Positions 12,122 to 26,429 of a DNA stretch of 64,000 bases are shown here, piece after piece. Origin of the DNA: Pratylenchus scribneri (lineage: Eukaryota; Nematoda; Chromadorea; Rhabditida; Pratylenchidae); assembly GCA_030063045.1 (NCBI GenBank), contig JAQSEB010000021.1, positions 1,736,001 to 1,800,000 of the forward strand, read 5' to 3'. Below the pieces are notes generated by a model. The model saw nothing but the letters and a program-made list of their open reading frames with translations, was not told where the DNA came from and searched no databases. The stretch's first letter is position 1; the number at the start of each line of letters is the position of its first letter. The position numbers and the translations under genes were made by a program.

Positions 12122-15100
12122 ATGACTTCAAACAAAGAGAATTTTTCATATAAGGATTTTGTTGTGACAGCTGAAAATCAATGGTGTGAAAAAATAAGTA
12201 AAAAAATTTTTATTTTTTTTACTTAATATCGTTTTAATTTTATTTTAATAATAAAAATTATAATTATACATCCAATAATTTAATTTAATATTAATTAATT
12301 AATATTATTATTTAAAGTTGAAGACCATGACTCGGCAGGATATTTTTACACTTTATTTGGTGGCCATGAATGGTTTGCAATGATATAAAAATTTAAATAG
12401 AAAAAATTAAGGAAATTGGAATATTCCAACAGCAATGATGAGCCAGATTACTGTATGGAACTTACATGCTTGAATTTGGATGATGGACAATCTGTCCATT
12501 TGGAATTGCTCATATACGAAAATTTTCAACTCAATGTAGCAAAAAAAGTAAAAGCATTACTGCTTTTTGAAAAAATAAATAATTTTTAAAATAATTAAAA
12601 TAAATTTTTAAAATAATTTTAAGAAAGTCAATAATAAATGCATTTTATAGACTCGAGTGCGATTTGATAAGCAAAATAAAACGTGGAGCACAGATGCTTA
12701 CAGCAATGAGGGGTATTATATAAATATATGTAAATGCTGGCGGTAAAGCTGAGAATTAGGAAATCTTTCGATTACCAGGAAAAAAATGTTCCCTCTTCAA
12801 TATTTCTTATAAAGTCATCGTTTATTTGATAATTGATATTATTTATTTTTCTTTTATCTTTTTCATTCAAGGAGGCCGCTGAAATTTCACTGATTTCAGC
12901 GAATCCCAAAAGTTTTACAAATCTCTTATTTCGTGGCTAGCAGGGCTTGGCAAGCTCCAGCCTAACACATTTTTGGGCTACAGGCGGGAAATATATTAAG
13001 GAGAAAAAAAATTAAGAAAATAAGTGAAAGTATTTTTATAATTCGATTTGATTGGTTAAAAATTTTGTCATGGATAAATTATTAAAAAAAATATTTTTCA
13101 AATTTTCCGCCTCCCACTTCCCAAAAAATCACGAATTTTCAAACCTCCCGCAATTTAAAATTCAATTCTGTCCTAGTAGGCCTAAGTTTAAGACAGACTG
13201 ACAGACCTAGGCTATAAAAAAAAGCCCTACAATCACCAAAAAAATTTGACGAATAGAATTCATGCCAACTTTCATCTTGTTTGTATCTATTTCCCCAATT
13301 TCACTTCTAGCTCCGAGCTAACTTAGGAAATTTTAGCAAATTTTAAGAATTTCTAATTCCCAACTTTTCCGACAACGCATATACTAACTGTATAAAAAAA
13401 TTGATAATATTCATTTTCATAGGGTTCAACTCACTGTTCGTATGTTGGAAGATCGATGCAATTTGTTAGTTATTATAAGCAAATTTTAACTATACCGACG
13501 TTATTTTAAAATGGATAATATTTAATTTGCCGAAAAAATTACAGAAAATACCAGAAAGAATGCTAAAAATTCTGAAAAGTGAAAATGGTCAACTGGTTAT
13601 AACGGTTCCACCAAACCATTTACCCAATCGATAGATCTCGCTAAGACCCATCGAATTGTATCTAACTTGTCATGGTTTGATCAAAAATTAATGGTGTTAA
13701 ACAATTTGAATCGTTTCCATGTTTCTGTTTCAAAACATATTTAAAATATATTAATGCAAGCAAATTAATAATCAAATGATATAAATGATTTAGGGGTCTT
13801 GGATAAATCATTGAACGTTAAAACTTTTACACATTTTCAATATTCTTTTCAGCATTTTTAGCATTCTTTCGTTATTTTCAGTAATTTTTCGGCAAATTAC
13901 ATAAATACTATCCTTTGATCATTTAATTAATACCTATTTTTCTTTCAGTCCCGATTTTACATCGTCCACTGGAATTGAGACCAAAATGAAAATGGATGGA
14001 AAATTGAAAGTTGGCGAGCAAATCTTCTTTATCAACAAGGAGGTAAAATAAATATTACAAATATTTTTACAAAAATAAATGTGATAATTGATGATAAGTG
14101 AAATAAAAATACAATATTAATATGAAATTTAAAAAATAATATAAAAAATAAAATTTTTTCACTAAAACCATATTTTTTCTAAAATTTTTTTTTAAATTTT
14201 CAATTTTCTACAAAGGTGCTTTCCTGCTATTCCTCCAATTTTGACCAAATGTTCAATGGGAATTTTGTAGAAGGCAAGAAAGAAATTATCGAGCTTTTGG
14301 ATGCCAAGGATCCGAATCCGACCACATTCCATGTAATTTTTTGATTTATTTTAATTATTATTTTTTAATTTAATTAAATATTTTTAATTTTTAATAAATT
14401 GCTAATTTATTTTTTATTTTAATAATTAATTTTTAAGGATTTTCTTCTCCTGCTAACTTTGCCTGGCAAAAAAGAAGTTCTTCCAAATTGTAAAAAAAAC
14501 ATTTCCAAAAATTAAATTTTTTTATACATTTTTTGAAATTATTTTCAGCCGGGAATGTAGCAAAATTATTGGAAATTGCTGAATATTTCAATTGCAATTG
14601 GGTGCAAAACAAATGTGAGCAACATTTGATTTTGGCAGATGACATACCGGTAAAAGAACGCATTGAACTGACAAAGAAATATGGACTGAAAAAATTGGAG
14701 GTAAATATTTTCAAACGAACTTAATACAAAATTTATATTTTATAAAAAAATAGTAAAATTTATAAATAATTGAAATGCCAAATAGGGTTGAGCCCACGAA
14801 CTGGGGGGTCCGGGGATTGCGGGGTGGCAATTGCAGGACTGTGGTGGTAGAAATTTTTCAAAAAATTTTATTTTTTTCATTCAAAAAATTTTTTGAAATA
14901 AATTTAATAAAATTTCATAAATAATAAGCACCATAAATTCTAAATTGCTATTTATTCAATTTCTCTCCAATTTCTTCCTCTTGGATCATTTGAATTAGTT
15001 GTTGCCCATAGTAAATTACAATATTTATTTTTATAACAAAAATTAGCTGATATTTTTTCCTAACATTTTCTAAATATAAGAATGTAGCTGCGCAGCGAAA

Positions 15101-15388
15101 GAATCTTAATGACAATGCAAAATTTTTATGTGTCCGATTTTTTGTTTGAAAAGTCCAATAATAAGGGGCGAATGTTCACCCGGGATGGCACATGCGGGAA
15201 CAGGGATGAACATAAAAAAGTGCACGTGGGCCCTACCCTAATGCTAAATTATTCAAATAAATTTTTTTCTTTTAAAATTAATTGACTACAATCAACATTT
15301 TTAGAAATACTTGCCGGACAGTGGTGAAGAAGATGACACTTTAGATGAAGAAGAAGAAAATGTTGGCGAAAATATGGAGGAAGAATGA
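12122..15388 (+). CDS. MATH-BTB (BATH-type) protein
   Basis: Nine exons: 12122-12197, 12318-12372, 12412-12547, 12651-12712, 13949-14042, 14216-14332, 14438-14489, 14549-14700 and 15305-15388. They total 828 nt, 275 residues plus stop. Residues about 1-120 resemble a MATH domain (FVVTAENQWCEKIS near the start, YTLFGGHEWKLEYSN, CMELTCLNLDDG, VHLELLIYENF). Residues about 135-245 are a BTB/POZ domain (KVGEQIFFINKE, VLSCYSSNFDQMFNG, LLDAKDPNPTTF, KLLEIAEYFNCNWVQNKCEQ). The tail after about 250 is strongly acidic. MATH-BTB proteins bring substrates to CUL3 ubiquitin ligases (compare MEL-26 and the bath genes of C. elegans). The 39-nt intron at 12373-12411 is inferred because it alone removes two in-frame stops and restores the HEWKLE motif. 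The fourth intron (1.2 kb) and the last intron contain foldback/MITE-like elements. Confidence 0.85.
12941..13232. mobile_element. Possible small inverted-terminal element in MATH-BTB intron 4
   Basis: GC-richer insert whose ends read AGGGCTTGGCAAGCTCCAGC on the left and ...AAAAGCCCT on the right, a short inverted terminal match. No transposase. Weakly supported. Confidence 0.3.
13513..13914. mobile_element. Foldback (MITE-like) element, family P, copy 1
   Basis: Long inverted repeat inside intron 4 of the MATH-BTB gene. The left arm has GGATAATATTTAATTTGCCG then AATGCTAAAAATTCTGAAAAG; the right arm carries the reverse complement near 13850-13914 (CTTTTCAGCATTTTTAGC, then TTTTTCGGCAAATTA). 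The centre has CAATCGATAGATCTC and TGTCATGGTTTGATCAAAAA, also found in the elements at 22853 and 27969. No coding capacity, so non-autonomous. Confidence 0.65.
14786..15241. mobile_element. MITE-like element in last MATH-BTB intron
   Basis: GC-richer insert of about 455 bp with terminal inverted repeats: ATAGGGTTGAGCCCAC at the left, and at the right GTGGGCCCTACCCTAA, whose complement reads TTAGGGTAGGGCCCAC. It lies between BTB exons 8 and 9, is removed by splicing, and has no open frame of note. Confidence 0.55.
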
Positions 15389-15503
15389 AATTCTAGCGAC
15401 GAAAGAAAATGATTAATCAAATCAAATGTTGCTGAAAGAACATTGTTGTTAAATTTAAATATAATTTGGCCATTTTATTTTTAATATGTTGTTGGAAAAA
15501 AAA

Positions 15504-15509
15504 AATAAA
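15504..15509 (+). terminator. Probable polyadenylation signal of MATH-BTB gene
   Basis: AATAAA about 116 nt after the MATH-BTB stop, followed by T-rich DNA. Position and motif only. Confidence 0.4.
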
Positions 15510-16476
15510 TTTGTTGGCCTATTTGTTTGTTGATCATAGGATCGATTTCAAAAGTACATTTCAAATTGTTGTTCATATTAAGATGATATCAAATTTTTCC
15601 AATGGGGACATTTCATTGCCACAAATTTTGACAAGTTAAACTCAACATTATAGTAACTGTTTGATATTGATGCAATCTTTGTATCATTGGACAGAGCTAA
15701 TCGAACAATATAATGATATTATCCATCCTTAAATAACATGCTTCTAAAAATAGTCAAAATCAATTTTCACTTTTTCAGCATTAACTCACTTAAATTTGGA
15801 TTAATAAAAAAAATGGTTTTATGCACATTTTCAGAGTTGAATACTCTATCTTATGATAAATATAATGCATCAAATGGTTTCTTCTTTATTGATTAAAAAT
15901 TTTAAAATTCTGTTACAAACATTAAACGATTTAATATTTTAATATAAAATTTTTAAATGTATTAATTTGAATTACAAATTTTTGATTCTTTATCTTAGGC
16001 CCTCTCTATTTTTATGTGGAAGTAACCGGTCAACTCGATAGAATTACAAATTATACTTAAAAAGATTTAATAATTATCCAATAATTGGATTCTCTAAATA
16101 TTAAAAGAAAGTTATTTTAATTATTTAGATCATAAGAGCAAAGAATGATCTTGGACATAAAAAAGAAAAACTATTAAAAAATAGAGAATTATCTGGAAAA
16201 ATTCAAATTACATATTATTTTAGGAATTAAGAATATTTAAGCTCAATTCAATGGCCCTTTCTTATTAAATGAAAGCGCATATTGATTTATTGTTTATTCT
16301 CAAATAAAGTATTTAAATAAAATATTAAGCAAAATTGATTAATTAAATAATTTATAATGATAATGGTTGAATATTCAATTATAAAGAATATCGATTTAAT
16401 AATTGATCATCAATGTCCATATATTTTTGGTCATTCTCCATATTTTCTTCTCATCTCTTCTTGTCAATTTTTCACA
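15510..16476. other. Intergenic region between convergent MATH-BTB and Rab14 genes
   Basis: AT-rich DNA without a recognised gene, RNA or repeat. Confidence 0.4.
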
Positions 16477-18597
<2,121 letters not shown>

Positions 18598-19310
18598 TTT
18601 TGAAGCTTTAGAAATAATTGAAACAAAATTTTTTTTAATATGATAATCTGGAAAATTTTGAAAATAATCTCAAGAACTTGATTTTTATCGGAAAAATCCA
18701 AGGAGTCTAATAAGCATTTTATGTTCAAGACAAACCAATAATTTAATTTAAAGATTAATTTTATGAAGCCGAAAAAATGCCTAAATTAAGAAACATTTAT
18801 TGTAATTCACAGACCAATTTTTATGCATTTCGTCTATTATTTTAAGAAGGCTCTTTGGAAAATGAGAAGAGGGTTAATTTCTTCATTCTTTTATTTAGGT
18901 GACCTTCTATGACGGAATGTTGGATTGGAATTGGATAGTCTACCCATACCCACATCGAATGCCAATATTTTATGAGTGGAAAGGATGGACGAATGATGGA
19001 TGGAATTTTGGCTTTGGGAAAATTGCCTCGAGCTAACATTTGAATATTTTTTTTTTGCTAGACTTGAGAGTGAACTATGTTCTTTTTTTGATTGATGAAA
19101 AAATAAATAGAAATATTATAACTTTATTACTATACCATTTCCTCATTCATCTGTTTCATTGTTGCTTATTGTTGGATACTGAGTACTGACCAAGTGTTAG
19201 TTATTTGCATTCTTTCTAGAAAAATAATCATGAATATCAAGAATAAAAATAATTAAAAAAAATTGGGTGCTTAAGATTAAATTTATACTATTTTTCAAAA
19301 ATTTTTTCCA
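18598..19310 (-). promoter_or_regulatory. Upstream region of the Rab14 chimera, shared with SPRY copies
   Basis: The stretch about 18840-19150 resembles DNA upstream of copy K (about 35340-35700) and, inverted, DNA before copy C (about 3840-4080). Shared landmarks are TTGGATTGGAATTG, GAAAATTGCCTC, ACATTTGAATATTTTTTTTT-like, and TTTTTTTGATTGATGAA. The chimera therefore seems to carry SPRY-family upstream DNA as well as its 5' exons. Promoter function is inferred. Confidence 0.5.
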
Positions 19311-19317
19311 AAAAATG

Positions 19318-19435
19318 AGTCGGAGCCAATTTTCTGGCCCCAGCCGGAGCTAAAAATTTTGAGAGTCGGAGCCCGGAGCCGGAGCTAAAAATTTGAAAGG
19401 TCGGAGCCCGGAGCGGAGCCGGAGCTAAGAATTAT
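19318..19435. repeat. GGAGC-rich imperfect tandem repeat
   Basis: Short repeats built from GGAGCCGGAGCTAAAAATTT and GTCGGAGCCCGGAGC units, far more GC-rich than its surroundings, between the Rab14 chimera and the permease 3' end. No coding frame recognised. Confidence 0.65.
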
Positions 19436-19548
19436 GAAAGCATAGCTCTGCTTAGAAATTAGAAAAATTTATTATGAAAACTTACGAATCATATTAATAG
19501 AACATGAATTTTTTTCTAATTTCGAAATATTAATTAACTATTTAAAAT

Positions 19549-22500
19549 TTACTTTGTTTGATTCAATCTAATCTCATTTGTGTTCTCCTTCCCCTTTGCC
19601 CTCATTTCATTCAGCAGCAATGGTAAAATATTTTCAAGCAAAACAAAGCTGATTGCACCAAGGGAGAGGCCAACAGTGAAACTCATGTCTGAAATCCATT
19701 TCACACTTGGATCAGCTGTTTTGCCTGTGAAGAAGAATTATTTATCTTTAAAGTACTAATAAATACCAGTTTGATACTTTTATAGTTTATATCCCTTTTT
19801 TCTCAAATTTTTTCAAAAATTTTTTTTACGAAAATTTTATAACCTGGTGACCTTTTTATATTTTTTTAAAAAATCGGAAAAAATTTTTTTGAAAAAGTGA
19901 TTAGTCCCCCTGAGGTTTTCAAAAAAGGGGATATAAATTAGAAAAGTGCCAATATTTTTGAAATGGACCAGCTGAGAGGAGTGAGGGAAGGACAAGTGCA
20001 GCGATGGCCATCAGTCCGGCAAAGAACACCGAGACGATGGCATTCGGGTTGAATCCATTCCAGTACCAATATGGTCCGCACCTGTCGAAGGAATACAATG
20101 CATTGATTCGGATCTGTTTTCGATGTACCTGTGGGAATTTGGTATGTAAGCTTTTTTTTTTTTTGAAAGACAAATATGAGTGTTCAAATATATGGAACTT
20201 AATTAGTTTAACCCCCACTTTTGCGAGTAAGCATCAGGTTGGATTTCTCTTTTTCAAGCCCGAATTTCAGATTGGATTTACGATCATTATTTAATTAAAA
20301 ATTCAGATAAAACATTATAGAATAAATCAAAAATTCTTAAATTTTGAATTAATAGACATACTCGAACTTAAAAGTTACTAATTCATTTATATACAACTGA
20401 TAGTCGAAAAGGTTTGGGTTCGGTTCAAGTCCAAAGGAATCATTTGTGACACCACTTTATTAAAGATTGGATATCATCACAAACAACTGGGATAAATTCA
20501 TTGAGGAAGATCGGCTACTGTTCCTTCTCTGTCTCGAGGACAGACCATTGGTGGGTAAGCTGGCTCCATTTATTGATACTTTTGGATCTCCTATATCATG
20601 ACTTTAAAAATGCTAATTATAAGTGAGCATATAGTCTTTAAGATGGATCCCTAACCGTCCTATTTGTTAAATTAGGCAACGCCGAGCGAGAGTCCGACTG
20701 GAGCTCCGAATTGAAAAAATCGGATTTAAATTAGGCAAGTTTCGAATATAAAAAAATTTAAAATTATTTTTAAAAATCACCAAATAATATGCGGACAGCA
20801 AAATTCCCACAAATGGGCCAATCAATGCCCCCAAAGTGCCAAGGGTATAGTGGATCACAACTGGATTGCTCCACCACATCCAGGGAAGGATCAAAAAAGA
20901 GCTGATGGATGTGACCATTCCGCCCATTCGCCAACTGATTCTTTGCGGACTCAAATTTGACAAATTGAACGCTGGCAGAGTGAAGTTCGCTGCCACATTT
21001 ATGCCCACTGTGGCGACGACGAAAGTGATGCCACCTTATTTAAAATAGTTTTTTACCGTACGAGGACACTTCCACAAAGGAGAAGGGACGGTGAAAATGT
21101 TGGCAATTTCACATTCCCAAAATGATCAAATGACAAAAATAAATTTAAGTTTATAATTTATTAATAAAAATATTACACTGACATAGTATTATTATCATAT
21201 ATTTATCCAAATAATTTTATTCAACTTTATTTATTCAATAAAAGATCAAAAAATGATTAACTTTACAATAATATTTATTTTTTTTCAAATTATTTTGATT
21301 TTGTTTCTGTTATAAATTATATTCATTCCATTTAAATACCTATATTTTTTAATTTGATTATTTGCAATTGTTTTAAATAGAAATTTTTTTTGTCATTTGC
21401 ACCATTGTGGAATCGACCTAGCACCGTTATTTACCCAACTCATTTCCGCCGGTCAGACTCGCTTCCCACTAATTCGTTTCCGGATTCCCAACTCGCTTAC
21501 AAACTTTTTTTTCAAAGAAAGATTTTTTGGTTATTATGTTATTATTTTCCATATTTGACAATGCAAAGTACAACACACATCGTTGCCCCACCTTTAGTCT
21601 TTCCAACTTTTTTTCTATGCTTTGTATAGATTAAAGTTTAATCTTATGCCTAGTCTTATTAGACTTATGATGAGTTTTTGGAGAAAAATCAGATTCAAAA
21701 AACGTCGGATTGGCCAATTGTAGGGCTGACCGACACATAACATAACCTTTTAATTTGAAAAAAAATTGGAAGCGAGTTAGGAACAAGGAATCGAGTTAGG
21801 GGCCAACCATTAAAAAAGATAAAATAAATTTTGCAAATGAAATGACCAATGAGAACAGCTGCCCAAGTGTCAATTTTGGCCATCACATCAATTGGGTCGG
21901 TGACGAGCTCACCGAACACTGGCTTTGTGGCGGATGTGATGACCACAGTGAGCACTGAGAAGCACAGGTAATTGACTGGCAGACCGAGGAAATTGCCCAA
22001 ACGGACTGCGCCAAATGTTTTGCCATAACGAGCAAAAATGCCAAAATTGAGAAGAGCAACTGGAATGAGAATGAATTTTATGTTTAAAACCCACTTCTCA
22101 TCTATTTTCATGATTTCAGGAACTTTTACAAACTGTATATCTTCTCTAATAATATATCTGAAAATGATTTTGAGCTCATCTGGTAGCTAAATATCTAAAT
22201 TACATAATCAAAAAGAAATTTTTCTTCTTCAACTAATTTGGGCTAGTTCTAGCTAATTATTTAGAAAAATTGTAATTTTTTGAATTATTGGTCAAAACTT
22301 GTCCAAATGTAGTGGAAGAAGAAAATTTTTTATGATTACATAGCTTAAACTTTCAGCTACCAATTAAGCCAAAAATCACTTTCAAAGTTCATTATAATAA
22401 TTGATATATAGTTATAGTTAATAAAAACACCCGGATCAGGAAAGTAATGGTAGTGAGTTGGGTTTTGTAGGAATTTCATATGTAATATTTTTGCCGAAAT

Positions 22501-24904
22501 TTACTAACCGGCATAAGAGGAAATGGAAATGCCAATCGCAGAGAGCATCACTGGGATGGATTCCCAAAAGCGCAATGGCTCTCCAGCGCTCAAATTCAAA
22601 CTGATGTTCCCAATGCCCGCCTTTGCAATCAAATAGACAGCCAATCCGACTATCACAAAATACACGGCTGGACCAGCCCAATCGGTGAAGCGTCGAATTG
22701 CATTCATGCCCATGAAGAAGAGGAACATCTATGTAGCAGGGATTGGAACGACTTTCGATTTTTTTTCGTTTCGATAGCAATTTTTGGTCCTTTTTGGTCG
22801 CACCGAAATTTCGATTTTTTTTTTGTCAAAAATATTCGAAAAAAATGGTGCTAGGTCGATTCCACAAATTCTGCAAATAAAAGTTTTTGACTTCTAATAA
22901 ATCAGCAATAGGTTTTAGACTCTACAAACCTTATACCATTTAGTAGATCTCATCGTACCGCATCGAATGGTATATAAAATGTCTGGTTTTTGTCCAAAAT
23001 TAAAGAGTTTTAAACCAAAAACAAAAAAATGGTTTAAACGGTTTACACTTTATCTTTTGGAATATTTTACATACCATTCGATGCGTCTCGATGAGATCTA
23101 TAAAATGGCATAAGGTTTCTATAGTCTAAAACCTATTTCAGATTTATTAGAAGTCAAAAACTTATATTTGCTTTGTGGAATCGCCCATATTTGCACAGCC
23201 CTTTGTCTTTTGTGGAATTGACCCCGGATGGAAAAAATCGAAAGTCTTACATTGAAAGAAAAGAGGCAAAATGCATTGCATAAGATTCATTTTTTGAATA
23301 ACACTTAGTTAATCATCAATTTTTCTTTATTGAACATTTCATTAATGGAAATATATTGAGTATATGGTATGAAAAATTTTTTAAAATTTGTTATGAAAAA
23401 ATTTTCAATTTTTTTTCAATTCGATTTTCCATTTTTTGACTCCATTGAAATTTTAATTCTCGTTTTTTGGATGACAAACGGAAGAGGTGGATGCCTTATT
23501 TCCTAATACATGCCTGTAAAATCCAAATGACACAAAAGGCAATATAGCCGAGAAGGGAAAGCCCCAAAAAACCGTAATGCTGCAAATCATTCAGAGGCGC
23601 CAGAGTGGGGAAGAATTTCAGCAAAACAACAACCAGCGACCGTGACGCCAAATAGGTCTGCGAAGAAAAAAATTCAGTCTCTTCAGTCTCAAATGAGCAG
23701 GCCCATAGCCAGAAAAAAAATTCACAGGGAGGCAATTCTTATTTAGAAATTTATTTTTCAAAAAAATTTTTTCAGACTAGTGGTGCTTTTTTTTCAAAAT
23801 TTAGAAAAAATTCTTTTTAGGATGTTTTTTCCAAATATTTGGAATCAAATACATTAGGCTGGCGGCGCCGATAGATGCCACAAAGAAAATTTTTTTGAAA
23901 ATAATGTCAAATTAATGTACAAAAATTATTTTTTATTTTGGTTTTAGCAAAAGGTTCCTTTCTACATTTTTTTCCAAAAAATCTGCCTAGTTATGGGCCT
24001 GCAACTGAGGGTATTGATAACCTGCACACTGTACCAAGCGGTGGTGAGAATGACGCAAACCACGGCGGGGATATTAGCACCACGGATGCCAAAAGCGAAA
24101 CGACTGATTACGGGAAATGGAATGCCAGTCCGTTGACTTGGCATTGAGCACAAATCGCAGAATAATTCGAGGAACAAAATTCCAATCAAAAGGCAGAGAA
24201 GAATCTTAACTTTTGATTTTATAATTATTCTGAAACAGGGATGGGTAATCGAATTTTCGGTGCCAAAATTAGACCGAAAATTGAAATCGAATCGAAAAAA
24301 ATCGAACATCGAACCCATCCCTCTGATCGAAAAACTGGACACGGTGGAAAAGTGGCGGCTGGACATAAAAGACTAAAATTTCTTTTTGTCTTCTTGAAAA
24401 ATTCTTTCAGACTTATTTTATTAAATTAGGGTGTATAGAGAAATTATAATTTACTATTCCAAATATAATATCGAATTTTTCCAGTCTTTGATTGTGTCTC
24501 CATTTATATCTTTCCAATGTGTATTTTAAAATTCTTTCTATGTTATATTTTTTATAATTTTTCGCAATAAAAATTTGCTCAATGTTCAGTTTTCCGTGTT
24601 GTCCACTTTTCCGTGGACTTAAAAATTAGAGAGAAATTGTCAAAGGCATGCCCCACCTGCCAACTTGACAGTCTCAATGAAAATAGCGTGCCAGCAATCA
24701 TATAGCCGGCCACATTGTGCACAACGGACATCCACAGAGCAAAGAAGTTGTACGCCGACCAGTTCTTTCACTGACTGTCAAAGGCCTCAAATGATCGTTG
24801 TACAGTCGAGGGTCCATTTCACCATCCGAACCCTGAATGGAAGAAGGCCGTTGTAGATTTGCTGGGGAGACATTTTGCTGGGGCTGATGATGGTTGGTGG
24901 GCAT
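19549..24904 (-). pseudogene. NCS1-family nucleobase/allantoin permease with one frameshift
   Basis: Eight exons: 24904-24657, 24204-24022, 23657-23514, 22728-22509, 22059-21847, 21034-20781, 20128-19969 and 19724-19549. They sum to 1598 nt, one short of a 533-codon frame. The N-terminal exon reads YNDHLRPLTVSERT, then slips a frame near 24751; the next frame continues SAYNFFALWMSVVHNVAGY. NCS1 hallmarks follow: SQRTGIPFPVISRFAFGIRG, AIRRFTDWAGPAVYFVIVG, NFGIFARYGKTFG, INVAANFTLPAFNLSNLSPQ, RISWRMGG, HYTLGTLGALIGP, LYSFDRCGPYWYWNGFNPNA. About 12 membrane spans are expected for the family, which imports uracil, cytosine, hydantoin or allantoin with cations. All later exons are in phase, so the single-base deletion is either a very recent mutation or a sequencing error. 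Exon 3 appears to end at a GC donor (CAG/GCATGT). Confidence 0.8.
22853..23185. mobile_element. Foldback (MITE-like) element, family P, copy 2
   Basis: Near-perfect long inverted repeat within the permease intron between exons 3 and 4. The left arm starts GGTCGATTCCACAAATTCTG and TTTTTGACTTCTAATAAATC; the right arm ends with the complement (TTATTAGAAGTCAAAAAC, then TGTGGAATCG). The inner arms contain ATACCATTCGATGCGTCTCG and its complement. The core TAGATCTCATCG and GGTTTAAAC-like centre relate it to the elements at 13513 and 27969. No transposase. Confidence 0.7.
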
Positions 24905-25731
24905 TATTTTGATAATTGTTGTGATTTGCAGGGGAATAGAAAATTTTTGAATTTAATAGAACCGGAAAAATTAATTGACTAAAATACACAATATTTATGT
25001 CGCAAACGAAAAGGAAGTAAAAAGTGGGAACAATCAACGCGGCTTAGTGTGGAAAAACAAAAAGCACAAATCAATAAAGAAGAGGAAAAACAGCATTATC
25101 AAAACACAACATATAGGCTAGATTTAGCCGGTTTTTCAAATTGGCGAAAATGAAAATAGGATATATTTAATATTTAAAGGTAGGGTATTTTGAGTAGTTG
25201 CCGTGAGGAGAATATATTAAGAGAGGGGGGATAGCGGGTTGGCCGTATGAGAAGGAGCGAAAATATGATCGAAAAGGCTGGGTTTTTATTCAAGAGTATT
25301 CAATATTGTTTATTGCTGCTATTAAAATGGATGCGGGCGAAAAATATTGTTATTGGTTTTTATTATTTACCATTTTATTGATCATTTGCGGGGAACTGCG
25401 AAAATTCACTCGCTGATGTTTACCTTCATGCAATTGTTCGGGCATTGGATGAATTAATTGGAGAATTGGTGGTGTAAAATTTTGAACAAAAGTTGCGCAT
25501 TCAAGGTTTGCTTAAAAATAATTAATTTTGCATTAAATTATGGAACAATTAGGAAAATTTCGAGTCTTAAATACATATCTAAAATTAGTTTTTAATTAAT
25601 TAGAAACTGTTACAAATTAGATGTAAAATTATTTCTTATGCTATTTTATTTTTAAAGTCATTATATATGATTATATCATTTTAATTTTCTTGAAATTTTC
25701 TAGACCCAATCGATGGTCGAAATAGACGTTA
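24905..25731. other. Intergenic region upstream of the permease gene
   Basis: No gene recognised. It contains a G-rich stretch (GAGAGGGGGGATAGCGGG near 25222). Confidence 0.4.
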
Positions 25732-25925
25732 GTGGCCATCAGTGTTTTCCCTGTTCCTCTGATTCTGTTCTGTTCCTGTCCTGTTCCTGTTCTGTTCCTG
25801 TTCCTGTCCCTGTTCCTGTTCCATGATTTAGAACAGAACAGGAACAGAACAGTTTGAAAATTTTTTGGAACAGGAACAGAACAGGAACAGTGCAAAATTG
25901 GCTGTTCCTAGACTGTTCCTGAGGA
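25732..25925. repeat. GTTCCT/AGGAAC foldback repeat 1
   Basis: A (GTTCCT)-rich arm about 25755-25825 is followed by an (AGGAACAGAAC)-rich arm about 25830-25895, so the strand can fold on itself. It begins with GTGGCCATCAGTGTTTTCCC. The same edge, inverted, ends the second element at 26609. Confidence 0.7.
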
Positions 25926-26429
25926 ACTCGTAAATCAGGGGAAATTACCGGGGAGGAAATGAAATTTTTGAATTTTCTTGGGGCTTTTATTTTGTTCTTT
26001 CTCAAATTTCCGATGCCAACCCATAATATGGACAAAAATTTTCGATCTAAATACATAAAACTAAAGGATCACCATTTACTTTTTTTACATTTTTCGTTTA
26101 GTGAAAGGGAATTCACCCATCTTCCCCAACCCCACCGATTGGTTGTTTAGTTCATGTAAAGCATTAATTAAGGACTTGAATTTTTTTTGTGAAATTTATT
26201 ATCAAATAGGGACCCGAATCATTCATTTTACGCCGAATATTTTTGGTCAAAAAAGAAATTTTCGCAAGATTTATGCTTGATGATATCTATGAAATTTGAA
26301 ATGATATTCCTTTTTAATTGGTACTTGCCTTCGTTTACTTCTCTTTGACGTTTTTATTAAGAATTGAGGAAAAAAATTTTAAAAAAAATTAAAATTTTCT
26401 CTAAAATTTTTTGAAAAAAATTTTGTCCT

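Noticed and set aside
12122..12412. MATH-BTB gene as a pseudogene because of in-frame stops
   Set aside because: A 39-nt GT-AG intron removes both stops, restores the MATH motif and makes the exon sum divisible by three.
24241..24429. TCGAA-rich open frame on the plus strand
   Set aside because: It lies inside a permease intron and reads as simple repeat-like sequence.
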